Shown here one piece after another: positions 34,900 through 43,450 of a DNA stretch of 64,000 nucleotides; position 1 is the first letter of the stretch; each line of letters starts with the position of its first letter. Under the pieces are notes generated by a model that saw only the letters and a list, made by a program, of their open reading frames with translations, was not told where the DNA came from and did no database searches. The DNA is from Streptococcus panodentis (GTDB lineage Bacteria; Bacillota; Bacilli; Lactobacillales; Streptococcaceae). The position numbers and the translations under genes are program-made. Where the stretch lies: assembly GCF_017884005.1 (NCBI RefSeq), contig NZ_QFAY01000004.1, positions 62,001 through 126,000 of the forward strand, in the 5' to 3' direction.

Positions 34900-36467
34900 A
34901 AAAGAAAGAAAATGAAAAGAAAAGCTTCCTGAGTAATTTGAATGAGCGCGACAAAATGCTGCTGACCGTCGTCGGAGGAGCGGCAGTACTTGCTGGCGGC
35001 GGCTTTCTGGTGTCAAACTCTTATACGAAGATGGCTCAGCTGTCTGAAGAGCATGCGACAATCACGGCCGAGCTGGACGGCAAAAATGCCAAAATCAGCC
35101 AGAAGAAATCTCTGGCGAAGCAGCTGTCTGCTCTCAATTCGGAGACCCTTGAGCAGGCCAAGAAATACTATGGCACGACCAATCAGGGAGAGTTTATCTT
35201 CCTTGTTGACAAGCTGGTCAAGGACAGCGGCATCAAGTTTAAGTCGGTCAACTACAGCGAGAGCACAGAGCTGGATTTGAAGCAGGATGAAGCTTCTGCG
35301 ACCTCTTCTGGCAGCCAGTCTTCTGCGACGCCGGCAGCCAGCACAACCTCCAGCAGCTCCAGTGACAGTTCCTCCTCTTCATCCGGCAGCAGCTCTAGCT
35401 CATCAGACACATCCTCCTCGTCCAGTGACACGGCTTCCAGCAGCTCCTCGGATGCCAATACGGCGACGACAACGGCGGCCAGCACAGCTACCGGCACCGA
35501 TCCTTACACCAATACCAATATCACGCAGATGACGGCGGATATTGAGTTTGAAGGGACTTATACACAGGTGCTGAAATTGCTGGAGCTGATTGACGGCAAT
35601 CAGCAAAAGATTGTCTCCAGCGAGCTGGAACTGGGCGGCAAGCAAAGCTTATCCGATACGGAAGAGCAGAGAAATCCCGAGCTGACCAGCGGTAAAATCA
35701 AGCTGCGCTTCTATCAGGTCAAGGATGTGGAGCGCTATGTAACGCTGGAAAGCAATGTGGACAAGACACCGATCGAGTTTGCCAACTGGGAGTCACCGTT
35801 TGCGATTCCGACTTGGCAGGCGAGCAGCCTGTCTGTCACCGGAAATGGTACTGGCAAGGATACGGCTGGCAGCAACAGCACTCTTGGTGCGGCTACCAGC
35901 ACGACAGACAGCAACAATAATCTGGCTCCTTCCTATCTGGAGCAGCTGAGCACCCAGTCCAGTCAGAACAACGGCCTGTCCGCCTACTATAACTCATCAA
36001 CTATTTACCGCTTTGAGTCTCCGCTCAAGCTGGTTCAGTCCGGCAGCAGCAACCAATATGACGTCACTGTGGACAATACCGACTTCTTAGAGGGAACGGG
36101 CTCTAATGTTGTCAAAATTCCGGCAACCAAGTCTTCGACCCTGTTTGAAATGGAATTTGCAGCTCCTTATGTCAGCCTCAACAGCCAGCCTGACTATATC
36201 AGCTACTCACTCTATCTGTCCAATAAATGGCAGGGTGAAACGGGTCTGATTGTCAAGAATGCCAGCGGCCAGAAGATCTACCTGCATGTCATCCGTCCTA
36301 ACAGCTGGACCGGCTGGCGCGAGGTCAGCTTCAATCCGGCAGACATTCCGGGCTTCAGCTATCCGATGACCATCATGGGCTATTACTTTGAAACCCCAAG
36401 CGGCGACAGCCCAGAAACAACGATGAAACTGGACAATCTGGCGGTTGACAATCTTGTTGTCAACTAA
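34896..36467 (+). CDS. pilO: PilO-like protein with Ser-rich stalk and C-terminal beta-sandwich module
   Basis: A 523-residue protein where typical PilO has about 200. It begins with a cytoplasmic tail (FLSNLNERDKMLLTVVGG), a membrane helix, a coiled coil and a first PilO-like half (YGTTNQGEFIFLVDKLVKDSGIKF in two parts). A Ser/Asp/Thr stalk of about 70 residues follows, then the second half (TADIEFEGTYTQVLKLLELI). The last 170 residues are a separate module (FEMEFAAPYVSLNSQ, YISYSLYLSNKWQGE, GWREVSFNPADIPGF, MTIMGYYFETP) that looks like a carbohydrate-binding-type jelly roll. That last assignment is inference. Confidence 0.85.
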   Translation: MKKKENEKKSFLSNLNERDKMLLTVVGGAAVLAGGGFLVSNSYTKMAQLSEEHATITAELDGKNAKISQKKSLAKQLSALNSETLEQAKKYYGTTNQGEFIFLVDKLVKDSGIKFKSVNYSESTELDLKQDEASATSSGSQSSATPAASTTSSSSSDSSSSSSGSSSSSSDTSSSSSDTASSSSSDANTATTTAASTATGTDPYTNTNITQMTADIEFEGTYTQVLKLLELIDGNQQKIVSSELELGGKQSLSDTEEQRNPELTSGKIKLRFYQVKDVERYVTLESNVDKTPIEFANWESPFAIPTWQASSLSVTGNGTGKDTAGSNSTLGAATSTTDSNNNLAPSYLEQLSTQSSQNNGLSAYYNSSTIYRFESPLKLVQSGSSNQYDVTVDNTDFLEGTGSNVVKIPATKSSTLFEMEFAAPYVSLNSQPDYISYSLYLSNKWQGETGLIVKNASGQKIYLHVIRPNSWTGWREVSFNPADIPGFSYPMTIMGYYFETPSGDSPETTMKLDNLAVDNLVVN

Positions 36468-36472
36468 GCCGC

Positions 36473-36530
36473 TTCCCTTTTTTAAGGGAATTTTCGTTTT
36501 TTTGCAAAAAAACATCAGAAAACGAAAAAA
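36473..36530 (+). terminator. Hairpin cluster after pilO (attenuator or terminator)
   Basis: Stem TTCCCTT / AAGGGAA (36473-36490) and a stem GTTTTTTT-GC-AAAAAAAC close behind. The T-rich strand could terminate part of the transcription; a promoter-like pair follows at 36557. Confidence 0.5.
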
Positions 36531-36556
36531 AATTGGTTTTTAGACTAGCATAAGTC

Positions 36557-36584
36557 TTGCATTTATAGTAAACTAAAATATATA
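36557..36584 (+). promoter_or_regulatory. Possible internal promoter for the pilus accessory genes
   Basis: TTGCAT and TATATA with a 16-base spacer, in a 215-base gap between pilO and the next gene. A CTCCGC/GCGGAG inverted repeat lies in the following leader (about 36602-36664). Confidence 0.35.
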
Positions 36585-36704
36585 GAATTTAAAAACAATA
36601 CTCCGCCTACGAGCATGCGCACGAGGCAGCAGCTGAGGCGCGAATGTGTGGCTTTGAGCGGAGAGAGTATAAGATATTAGAAAGTGAGGTGCGGCAGAGA
36701 CCAG

Positions 36705-38516
36705 ATGACATATTTTCTACCTTTTGGAGCAGGACTGATAGCACTGCATACGATCAGCATTTTGCTGGTGACGAAGATTTCTTTGCTGAAGCGTCTCTTC
36801 CTTGTAGTGTGGGTGGTGCTCTTTGTGATTGGTGCGCCCTTCCTCTTTCAATATCTTCCGAGCCTAGCTTTTGTGGGTGTCTGTGCACTGGCGGTCATTT
36901 TCTATTTTGTCCTGCTTTTTGCTCAGGAATTGTCTCCGGCTAGGAAAAAATCAACCCTGTCCGCCAGAAGCAGAAGACATGCCAAGGGCAGACGGAGAAA
37001 AGCGGAGATGGAGGATTCGGAACCGGCATCCAGCAGAGAGCTGAACTTTGCTGCGGCACCGACCGGCAGAAAGAGAAAGGAAAGAAGTGAAGGGATGCAG
37101 TTTGAGGACAAGCCTGCTAAGCGGACAAAAGCTGCTGAGAAGGCCTCGTCCAATGAGCCAATCCCTATCCGAAGCGATATGAAACGACACGATAAACCCA
37201 ACTATCCCTACTCTGCGGATAATTTGGCGGAAGCTCCTGTCTTTGAGGAGTACGATTCGAGCGGCCGGAAGGAGCCGGCAGCGTCAGAGGGCGGCCCGCA
37301 AAGCGCCAGCGATGAATTTTTAGAGTCTCTGCTGCATCTGCGCAAGGGCTCAACCAAGGTCAAGGTGGCCAACTCGCTCCTTTCCTCTGCGGATGTGGAC
37401 GGCTCCCTCAATGACCAAGGTTTTACCGATATTAATGATCCGATCTTTGAAACGGCTGTTTTGTCTAAAATCAGACCGACATCCTATGCAGAGTCTGACT
37501 ATGGCGGTATCAGACCGCAGCTGGCCGGTGTTTCAGAAATGACAGGTGTCATTTCCCGCGAGCCGGCAGCCAGTGAGCTGGCAAGTCAGGAGTCTCTTGA
37601 AGCGCCTGCGAGAGAGGAAGCTGCCAGCAGTTTAGAGGATTTCTTTGCTGCTTCAGAAGTTTCTGCAGAAGCTTCAGAGCGGTCTCAGGCCGATACAGCG
37701 GCAGCAGAGCCTGTGAGCAGTCTGGAATCCCTCTTCTTTGCAGACAGTGCAGCTGCTGAGAGCGCAGCCAGTCAGCCTTCACCTGCTGCGGACTTGTCTG
37801 CACAGGCAGACTGGAGCAGAGATTCTGCTGAAATCCAGGAATACCAAGACATTCTCAGCCAGATCCAGCTTGATTTGCTGGGACCTGCTGAGGAAGCGGC
37901 AGTCTTTGAGGATCCAGCTTCAGCTGCGGAAATGGTGCCTGAGCCAGGTCTGAAAGAGGCAGCTGCTGAAAGTGAGCCAGCCGGACTGCAAAGTGCTGTT
38001 CTGACCGAGGCGGTCTCTGAGACAGAGCTCAGCCAGTCTGCAGCAGCGGCCTTTGCTGCAGCTGACATCCAGCCGGCAGATGAGGCGGAAATAGCAGCCG
38101 CAGCCGTGTCTGAGCCGCTTGAGCCCGCAGCGACAGCTGTTTCAGAAGAGAGTGAAGAAGACTTGCTGAAAGAAATCGCAGAGCTTCTGCAAGCTGAGGA
38201 AGCCGCAGTGCAAAGGCCTGTAGCACCGTCTGCAGCGGCACCGGCCGCTCCTGCGGAGGAGAGCGAAGAGGACCTGCTGAAAGAAATCGCTGGCATACTG
38301 GGCGGTTCGGAAGAATCTAGTCAGCCTGCAGCCAGTCCCAAAGCAGAGCATGAGGAGGTCTACTACCAATTTCTGCTGCTGGAAAGCCAGGAGTTAGTGG
38401 CTTCAGATGCAAGTCAGGAAGCGGCAGCTTATCTGCAGGAGATCTTATCCGGCAGCACGGACCAAAAAGTTCGCCAAGAAGCGTTCAAGTTACTGGACAA
38501 GATTGGGAAAATTTAA
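36705..38516 (+). CDS. Acidic Ala/Glu/Ser-rich membrane protein of the pilus locus
   Basis: A 603-residue protein with no recognised family. Two N-terminal hydrophobic stretches (GAGLIALHTISILLV; LFLVVWVVLFVIGAPFLF continuing into VCALAVIFYFVLLF) are followed by a basic patch (RSRRHAKGRRRKAE) and then about 480 residues of acidic low-complexity sequence. Two copies of EESEEDLLKEIA lie near the C-terminus, and the last 60 residues look like a helical TPR-like pair. GTG 36684 is an alternative start. It corresponds by position to one of the uncharacterised pil genes (pilH-K) of S. sanguinis. A scaffold spanning the wall zone or cytoplasm is possible. Confidence 0.75.
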   Translation: MTYFLPFGAGLIALHTISILLVTKISLLKRLFLVVWVVLFVIGAPFLFQYLPSLAFVGVCALAVIFYFVLLFAQELSPARKKSTLSARSRRHAKGRRRKAEMEDSEPASSRELNFAAAPTGRKRKERSEGMQFEDKPAKRTKAAEKASSNEPIPIRSDMKRHDKPNYPYSADNLAEAPVFEEYDSSGRKEPAASEGGPQSASDEFLESLLHLRKGSTKVKVANSLLSSADVDGSLNDQGFTDINDPIFETAVLSKIRPTSYAESDYGGIRPQLAGVSEMTGVISREPAASELASQESLEAPAREEAASSLEDFFAASEVSAEASERSQADTAAAEPVSSLESLFFADSAAAESAASQPSPAADLSAQADWSRDSAEIQEYQDILSQIQLDLLGPAEEAAVFEDPASAAEMVPEPGLKEAAAESEPAGLQSAVLTEAVSETELSQSAAAAFAAADIQPADEAEIAAAAVSEPLEPAATAVSEESEEDLLKEIAELLQAEEAAVQRPVAPSAAAPAAPAEESEEDLLKEIAGILGGSEESSQPAASPKAEHEEVYYQFLLLESQELVASDASQEAAAYLQEILSGSTDQKVRQEAFKLLDKIGKI

Positions 38517-38574
38517 TATTATAGTATACGTATCAAATTGATCAACATCAATTAGAAGGGTTTTAGGGGAAATT

Positions 38575-39672
38575 ATGAAAAGTTGTAAGACGATTACAGG
38601 GACCGTTGTCATTGAGATTGAAAAAGGTATGGGCCTTGGGGAAGTGCATGAAGTTTTTGTAGATGAGGGGGTCAATCTGACCTTTGTCATCAAGTCAAAA
38701 CAGTCAGCTCAGCCATTTGCCCTGCTTTCCAGCAAGAATATCCAAGGCATCGGTGATTTTGCGGTCATGGTGGAAAACAGCTCTGTCTTTCAGGACCTTG
38801 ACGAGGCAGACCTTCAAGTCCTCAATGACAAGCAAGGCAGTATCTTTGATGAAATTGTTATCACCATTGACGGCAATAAAGTAGGGACAGTGGTAGACTA
38901 CCATATCGATGAAAAGAATGAAATCGGCTATCTGGTTGTCAATCCTGAAGACGCCGGCGAGGAAATTCAGATTCCGAAATCACGCATTTTGATGATTGGG
39001 AAGGAATACATCATCCTCAATGACGAAAAAAAGTCAGCAGTGCACTTTGAAGCAGATGCGGAGCTGGGCCGGCTGGCTGCGGCTGATCTGCTTGCGGCAG
39101 CAGCGCCGGCTCAGCCTGAGCCTGCAGCGGCAGAGACAGCAGCAGCTCCTGAGGAGCCTGTTTTCGAGCCGATTGCTGCTGAAAAAGAAGCAGCAGCTGA
39201 CCTGACAGAGGCTTTGGCTGCTGTTGAGCTGCAGCATGCAGCGGAGGAATTGGATCTTTCTGCCGTTCAAGTGGCTGAATCAGCCGTAGCAGATCTGCCG
39301 CAGGCAGAAGACCTGCTGCAGGAAGCAGCTGAGCAAGTATCTGAGGCAGGCGAGGCGCTCAGCCTCGAAGCGGATGCTCCAAGTCTGGATGCAGCTCTGG
39401 AGGAAGTTTTGACCGCGTCTCATGAGGCTGTAGAGACTGCTATCAGTACAGCACCTGTCGCTGAGGAAGAACCAGCAGAAAAGCAGGAAGCCAATGACTT
39501 TGTCAGCCAGCAAAAACGCCTCTTGGTCGGCAAAAAACTGCAGAAAGATTTGGTGAATGCAGACGGCGGTGTGATTCTCTATGCCGGTGATACAGTGAGC
39601 GATGATGTCATTGACTTTCTGCGCCGCATCGACCGCAAGTTCCTTATCCGCTTAGCTGAATGCGTCGTATAA
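38575..39672 (+). CDS. PRC-barrel-like protein of the pilus locus
   Basis: A 365-residue protein. The first 160 residues contain two PRC-barrel-like segments (GMGLGEVHEVFVDEGVNLTFVI; GNKVGTVVDYHIDEKNEIGYLVV and EIQIPKSRILMIGKEYIIL). About 150 residues of Ala/Glu-rich linker follow, similar in composition to the preceding gene product. The C-terminal 60 residues (RLLVGKKLQKDLVNADGGVI, YAGDTVSDDVIDFLRR) form a small conserved-looking domain. No membrane helix or signal peptide is evident, so it is probably cytoplasmic. PRC barrels often mediate protein contacts in assembly or division; a role in pilus complex formation is inference. Confidence 0.75.
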   Translation: MKSCKTITGTVVIEIEKGMGLGEVHEVFVDEGVNLTFVIKSKQSAQPFALLSSKNIQGIGDFAVMVENSSVFQDLDEADLQVLNDKQGSIFDEIVITIDGNKVGTVVDYHIDEKNEIGYLVVNPEDAGEEIQIPKSRILMIGKEYIILNDEKKSAVHFEADAELGRLAAADLLAAAAPAQPEPAAAETAAAPEEPVFEPIAAEKEAAADLTEALAAVELQHAAEELDLSAVQVAESAVADLPQAEDLLQEAAEQVSEAGEALSLEADAPSLDAALEEVLTASHEAVETAISTAPVAEEEPAEKQEANDFVSQQKRLLVGKKLQKDLVNADGGVILYAGDTVSDDVIDFLRRIDRKFLIRLAECVV

Positions 39673-39679
39673 GGCTGGG

Positions 39680-40741
39680 ATGAAATTCATGTCAAGAAGA
39701 AAAAGAAAGATTTCATCGAAATATCAAAAACTACTTCCAGCAGGGACACTCGCTGCCTTTCTGCTGGGTAGTTTATTTTATGTCATTTTCATCTTTCATC
39801 CCGCTATCGATATGAGTATCAACGGCCGCTCCCCCCTTCAGGTCCATTCCCGGAGTCAGGCTGAAATAGAAGTTTACAGAGAGCTGCCCTACAAAGCCAG
39901 TTTTCAGCTGTCCACCGGCCAAAGCTTTTCTGTGGATATGCGTTTTTTGGGGCTCAGCTATTTTACGGCTGAGGAGCTGAGACGTCTGGACAACATCTCG
40001 GCCAAGACAGTCTGGGACAAGTTTACACCTTTTTTTGACACAAGTGAAAATCTGCCCATCGCTGTCTACCCTAACCGTATCTTCTGGCTCAAGCCGCTGG
40101 AAGAAGTGCTGACAGGCTATCCGAACCTGCTGCGCCAGCAGCCTGCGACCAATCATCTGGTCATGGATGGGGAGTCCGCTGTTAAGGTGGCTGACAAGAG
40201 CAATGGCTATCAGATTGAGCCTGCTGCCTTCATTCAGGCAGCGGAGGAAATTGCCAAATCCGGCAAGTTTGACGCTGTTCCGGTTGAGAGTCAGTCTGTA
40301 GAAGCAGAAGACCAGGCCGAGCTGCTGGGCCAATACAGCCATTATCTGGAACGCACAGAGGTGGCCTTTCCTGACAATAAGACTCAGGAAGCAAACATGA
40401 AGACAGCCTTTTATAAGCTGCAGAATATCTATCTGGCGGCCGGAGAAACCAAGTCCATTTCGGACTTGCTGGGAGATCTGACGGCTGAATCTGGCTATCT
40501 GCCAGTCAAGGATAAGGATAAAGAAGTATATGGTATGGGAGCTGAGCAGATTGTAGATGCCATTCGGCAGCTCGCATTTTCACGGATGAATGTCGTGTCT
40601 TACAGAGGACAGTTTTTCAATATCGGGAATCCCGCTGAGGGCTTGACAGAACTGACTGTTCAGAACAATACAGATACGGATATGGTCTTTTCATTGAGTT
40701 TGGAGGAGGGGCAGATTACTGTCATTTTGGCATCTAAGTAA
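39680..40741 (+). CDS. Membrane-anchored VanW/YoaR-like protein of the pilus locus
   Basis: A 353-residue protein with a basic N-terminus and one membrane helix (LLPAGTLAAFLLGSLFYVIFI), the remainder outside. The arrangement resembles VanW/YoaR proteins: a peptidoglycan-binding-like segment (VKVADKSNGYQIEPAAFIQAAEEI), then a VanW-like segment (FYKLQNIYLAAGETKSISDLLG, ESGYLPVKD). The usual VanW signature GGGxCQVSTTLYNA is replaced by GMGAEQIVDAIRQLA, so any catalytic or Cys-based role is lost. It could bind the wall and position the pilus. It starts eight bases after the previous gene. Confidence 0.7.
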   Translation: MKFMSRRKRKISSKYQKLLPAGTLAAFLLGSLFYVIFIFHPAIDMSINGRSPLQVHSRSQAEIEVYRELPYKASFQLSTGQSFSVDMRFLGLSYFTAEELRRLDNISAKTVWDKFTPFFDTSENLPIAVYPNRIFWLKPLEEVLTGYPNLLRQQPATNHLVMDGESAVKVADKSNGYQIEPAAFIQAAEEIAKSGKFDAVPVESQSVEAEDQAELLGQYSHYLERTEVAFPDNKTQEANMKTAFYKLQNIYLAAGETKSISDLLGDLTAESGYLPVKDKDKEVYGMGAEQIVDAIRQLAFSRMNVVSYRGQFFNIGNPAEGLTELTVQNNTDTDMVFSLSLEEGQITVILASK

Positions 40742-40753
40742 GGGAAAAAGATT

Positions 40754-41500
40754 ATGATGATTGCAAGTTTAGTGTTTATTTTAGGTGTCGTTTTTGGGAG
40801 TTTTTTCAATGTCGTCATTTATCGGGTGCCGCTGGAAAAGAGCATTGCCAAGGGGCGGTCCATGTGTCCTTCCTGCGGCCATGAGCTGACTGCAGCGGAG
40901 CTGATTCCGATTGTGTCGATTATCATCCAGGGCTTCAAGTGCAAAAACTGCAAGCAGCCGATTTCGCCGCGTTACCTCATTGTCGAGCTTCTGACCGGTC
41001 TGCTCTGGCTGGCTTCCTACCTGATTTTTCAGGATCAGGGCCCTTGGATGGTTGTCTCAGCCTGCCTCTTGGTATCGCTCTGTATCATTATCGGCTATAT
41101 TGACTTTGATACCCAGTATATCTCCGATACGGTGCTGCTGGTTTTCTGGCTGGCCCGTCTGGCGGTCATCTGGTTTGTCACGGATTATTCCTACTGGGAT
41201 ATGCTCTTTTCTATGCTGGTTGGCGCGGGCCTTTACTCCCTCATTTATTTTGGGGCCAAGGCCTACTACAAGAGAGAAGCCTTTGGCATGGGGGACATCC
41301 TTTACCTGGCTGCTTTGGGCAGCTGGTTCAGCCCTTTGCATACCGCCATTCTCGGTTACGGCTCATTCTTTGTGGCAGGAGCGATTCTTCTCCTTGCGAT
41401 GATATTTAAGAAGTTCAAATTTAAATTAAAAGAAGAAGTGCCTTTTGGCCCAGCTATGAGCATCATGGCCGTCATCCTGTATTTCTGGGGAGGAATGTAG
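40754..41500 (+). CDS. pilD: Prepilin peptidase / N-methyltransferase
   Basis: A 248-residue integral membrane aspartic peptidase. A zinc-binding domain has CPSC (38-41) and CKNC (63-66), the N-methylase part is in FGSFFNVVIYRVPLEKSI, and the catalytic Asp pair lies in GYIDFDTQYISD and in the FGMGD motif. It removes the leaders of the five or six prepilins encoded upstream and methylates the new N-terminus. About eight membrane helices. It is followed after 29 bases by a glucosaminidase gene. Confidence 0.96.
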   Translation: MMIASLVFILGVVFGSFFNVVIYRVPLEKSIAKGRSMCPSCGHELTAAELIPIVSIIIQGFKCKNCKQPISPRYLIVELLTGLLWLASYLIFQDQGPWMVVSACLLVSLCIIIGYIDFDTQYISDTVLLVFWLARLAVIWFVTDYSYWDMLFSMLVGAGLYSLIYFGAKAYYKREAFGMGDILYLAALGSWFSPLHTAILGYGSFFVAGAILLLAMIFKKFKFKLKEEVPFGPAMSIMAVILYFWGGM

Positions 41501-41529
41501 GACTGGTGTGCATCATTTGAGTATTAGAA

Positions 41530-42147
41530 ATGGATAGAAAAATGTTTAGGAAGAAAAAAACTATTGCTGCAGCTCTGACCACAGCTGCAATCTTGGCGGG
41601 AAGCCTGCTTTCGGCCAGTCAACTGTCGGCCAATGAAAGGGCCAATCTGGATTCGTCTGCTGTTCGGGTTTCTGAGCAGTTCAAGGCTAAAAAAACGGGC
41701 GCTGTCGTCTTTTCCGAAGATGTGACCGTGGCAAGCTCGGTATCAGCTGAGTTTATTGACAGCCGTCTGGCGGGTACGCCTATGGCTGGATTGGGCAAAG
41801 CTTTCAAGAAAGCAGAAAAAGACCACGGCGTGAATGCGATTTTTCTGGTAGGTCTGGCCATTCACGAATCGGACTACGGCCGCAGCCAAATCGCCCAAGC
41901 CAAGCACAATCTCTTTGGCTTCATGGCCTACGACTCCAGTCCTTTTTCCAGCGCAGGAAATTTCGCAACATTTGATGACGGCATTGACACGGTAGCCCGC
42001 TATCTGAGTGAGCACTATCTCAAGCCGGGCGGCCAGTTTTACAACGGCAAGAGCATGGCTGCTATCAATGTCAAATACGCATCAGACAAAACTTGGCACA
42101 GCAAGATTGCGATTCGTATTCGGAATTTTTTGAAGACAAAAGGCTAA
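41530..42147 (+). CDS. GH73-type glucosaminidase at the end of the pilus operon
   Basis: A 205-residue exported muralidase. The signal peptide reads KKKTIAAALTTAAILAGSLLSA and the mature part is a single GH73 domain: FKKAEKDHGVNAIFLVGLAIHESDYGRS with catalytic Glu113, NLFGFMAYDSSPFSSAGNF, FDDGIDTVARYLSEHYL, and the final MAAINVKYASDKTWHSKI. No wall-binding domain. It lies 29 bases after pilD and directly before a terminator, so it belongs to the pilus transcript. Local peptidoglycan opening for pilus passage is a sensible role but is inference. Confidence 0.88.
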   Translation: MDRKMFRKKKTIAAALTTAAILAGSLLSASQLSANERANLDSSAVRVSEQFKAKKTGAVVFSEDVTVASSVSAEFIDSRLAGTPMAGLGKAFKKAEKDHGVNAIFLVGLAIHESDYGRSQIAQAKHNLFGFMAYDSSPFSSAGNFATFDDGIDTVARYLSEHYLKPGGQFYNGKSMAAINVKYASDKTWHSKIAIRIRNFLKTKG

Positions 42148-42148
42148 G

Positions 42149-42176
42149 GAGTGGAGAAGCATCTCTGCTCTTTTTT
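42149..42176 (+). terminator. Terminator of the pilus operon
   Basis: Stem GAG-GAGA / TCTC-CTC with a TG/TG internal loop, four-base apical loop and a run of six T, two bases after the glucosaminidase stop. Confidence 0.65.
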
Positions 42177-42318
42177 GGGTCAACGATCGCCTGCTGACAC
42201 TCTGTTTATACTTGATGAAAATCATCAGCAAACCAGGCGGGAGCAGACAGGATAACAGTTAGCTGCTCATCCTGTCGCGAGAAATCCCACAGGACTTTCT
42301 CTGACTCCGCAGGAGGCG

Positions 42319-42482
42319 GTGGGACAGACTCCCATGATGGCTGCGCCCTCACCCACAGAGGGATGTATCTTTGGGAAGATACTGTATAAGAGAGTGGGGC
42401 AAAAATCGGTCAGACGGAGTCTTCGATTTTGTCGTCCCGCCTCAGCTTGTGGATAAAGTCAAGCAAAGCTTGTTGTCAAATT
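42319..42482 (+). repeat. Dispersed hairpin repeat B, copy 3 (long form)
   Basis: Matches 6864-7022 over its whole length, including GTATCTTTGGGAAGATAC and the end GATAAAGTCAAGCAAAGC. Confidence 0.7.
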
Positions 42483-42514
42483 TTAGGAGACATTTATATT
42501 AGGAGACATTTATA
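42483..42514 (+). promoter_or_regulatory. Perfect 16-bp tandem duplication of the ribosome binding site
   Basis: TTAGGAGACATTTATA occurs twice with no gap, and the ATG of the next gene follows directly. Each copy holds an AGGAGA site; only the second is at normal distance. Confidence 0.8.
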
Positions 42515-43417
42515 ATGGAAAAGATAGGAATAAACATAGTTTTTAGAAAAGCTTGGGAATTGATGCTCCGGTATTTTTTCGTTTGGTTGGGCGGCCTGCT
42601 CGTGGTGTTTCTGCCTTTATTTGCTCTGGGCTACAGTTGGTCTCTTAGTATACTGGGTGATTTTATATTTAATATTTATTCAAACTACCGGGCTGGCTGG
42701 GACAGCGTAACCATTGCCATTCCCTTGATTTGGGCTGTGGGCTCTAGTATTATAGTTCCCTATATCAATAAATTCTCCCTGACCATGGTCCGCAATCCGC
42801 AAGCAGTCCGCAGGAACTTTTGGCAGGCTGTCTGGTACAGTCTCTCCGACGGCCTGCTGACCCGCTTTCTTTATACTTTCCTTTGTTTTCTGCCTCTGGT
42901 CATTGCTTTGTATGCTGGTTTGCAGAATTTGACAAATGAACTGTTTTGGCAGGAAATTTTTGGGAATTTTGAACAGATAGTTGGCCTGCTCATATTCTTG
43001 TCTTATCTAGGGCCGATTATCTGGGTCCTGTCTCAATTGCTGTACAGCTACCTCTTTGAATCCCACTTCTTTTTGTTGTTTTATATCCTGCAGGATACCA
43101 GTTCCAGAGATAATCGTTTGGCTCCTCTGTCTTTCTTTGGCTGTCTGAGAAAGTCCGTCTCCCTGATTGGGGGTTACAGGGTTCGTTATATGTGGCTGTC
43201 ATTTCTGCTGAAACTGCTGGTTTTTGGGGCAAATTATGTTGTTGTCTTATTGACGCTGCTTTTTGTGAAGCTTTTGGGAGCTGAGGCACTCAATGCGGTG
43301 CAATTTCTGCCGCTGCTCTTTACAGCTGTGTTTCAGCTTTTTGATCTCATTGCGCGGGCAGTTTTTGCAGATGCCTTAATGGCAAAGGACGAGGAAATTG
43401 TGGATTTTGGGGATTAG
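42515..43417 (+). CDS. Six-helix membrane protein, paralogue 1, function unknown
   Basis: A 300-residue protein with six predicted membrane helices (for example YFFVWLGGLLVVFLPLFALG, VTIAIPLIWAVGSSIIVPYI, FLYTFLCFLPLVIALYAGL, VGLLIFLSYLGPIIWVLSQL). Segments shared with the paralogue at 44155 are YINKFSLTMVR, W/GxWYSxSDGxxTR, LLFYILQDTSS/LLPYIIQDTSS, and the C-terminal FADALMAKDEE/FANSLMEKDWD. The layout weakly recalls DUF624/YesL proteins, but I do not claim that family. The start is fixed by the duplicated ribosome binding site. Confidence 0.8.
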   Translation: MEKIGINIVFRKAWELMLRYFFVWLGGLLVVFLPLFALGYSWSLSILGDFIFNIYSNYRAGWDSVTIAIPLIWAVGSSIIVPYINKFSLTMVRNPQAVRRNFWQAVWYSLSDGLLTRFLYTFLCFLPLVIALYAGLQNLTNELFWQEIFGNFEQIVGLLIFLSYLGPIIWVLSQLLYSYLFESHFFLLFYILQDTSSRDNRLAPLSFFGCLRKSVSLIGGYRVRYMWLSFLLKLLVFGANYVVVLLTLLFVKLLGAEALNAVQFLPLLFTAVFQLFDLIARAVFADALMAKDEEIVDFGD

Positions 43418-43450
43418 TATGGGTAAAAATAGAAAGGCTTTTAGAAATTT

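Noticed and set aside
35252..35532. Frames on both strands across the Ser-rich stalk of PilO
   Set aside because: Produced by repetitive Ser codons; the pilO frame continues through them with family features on both sides.
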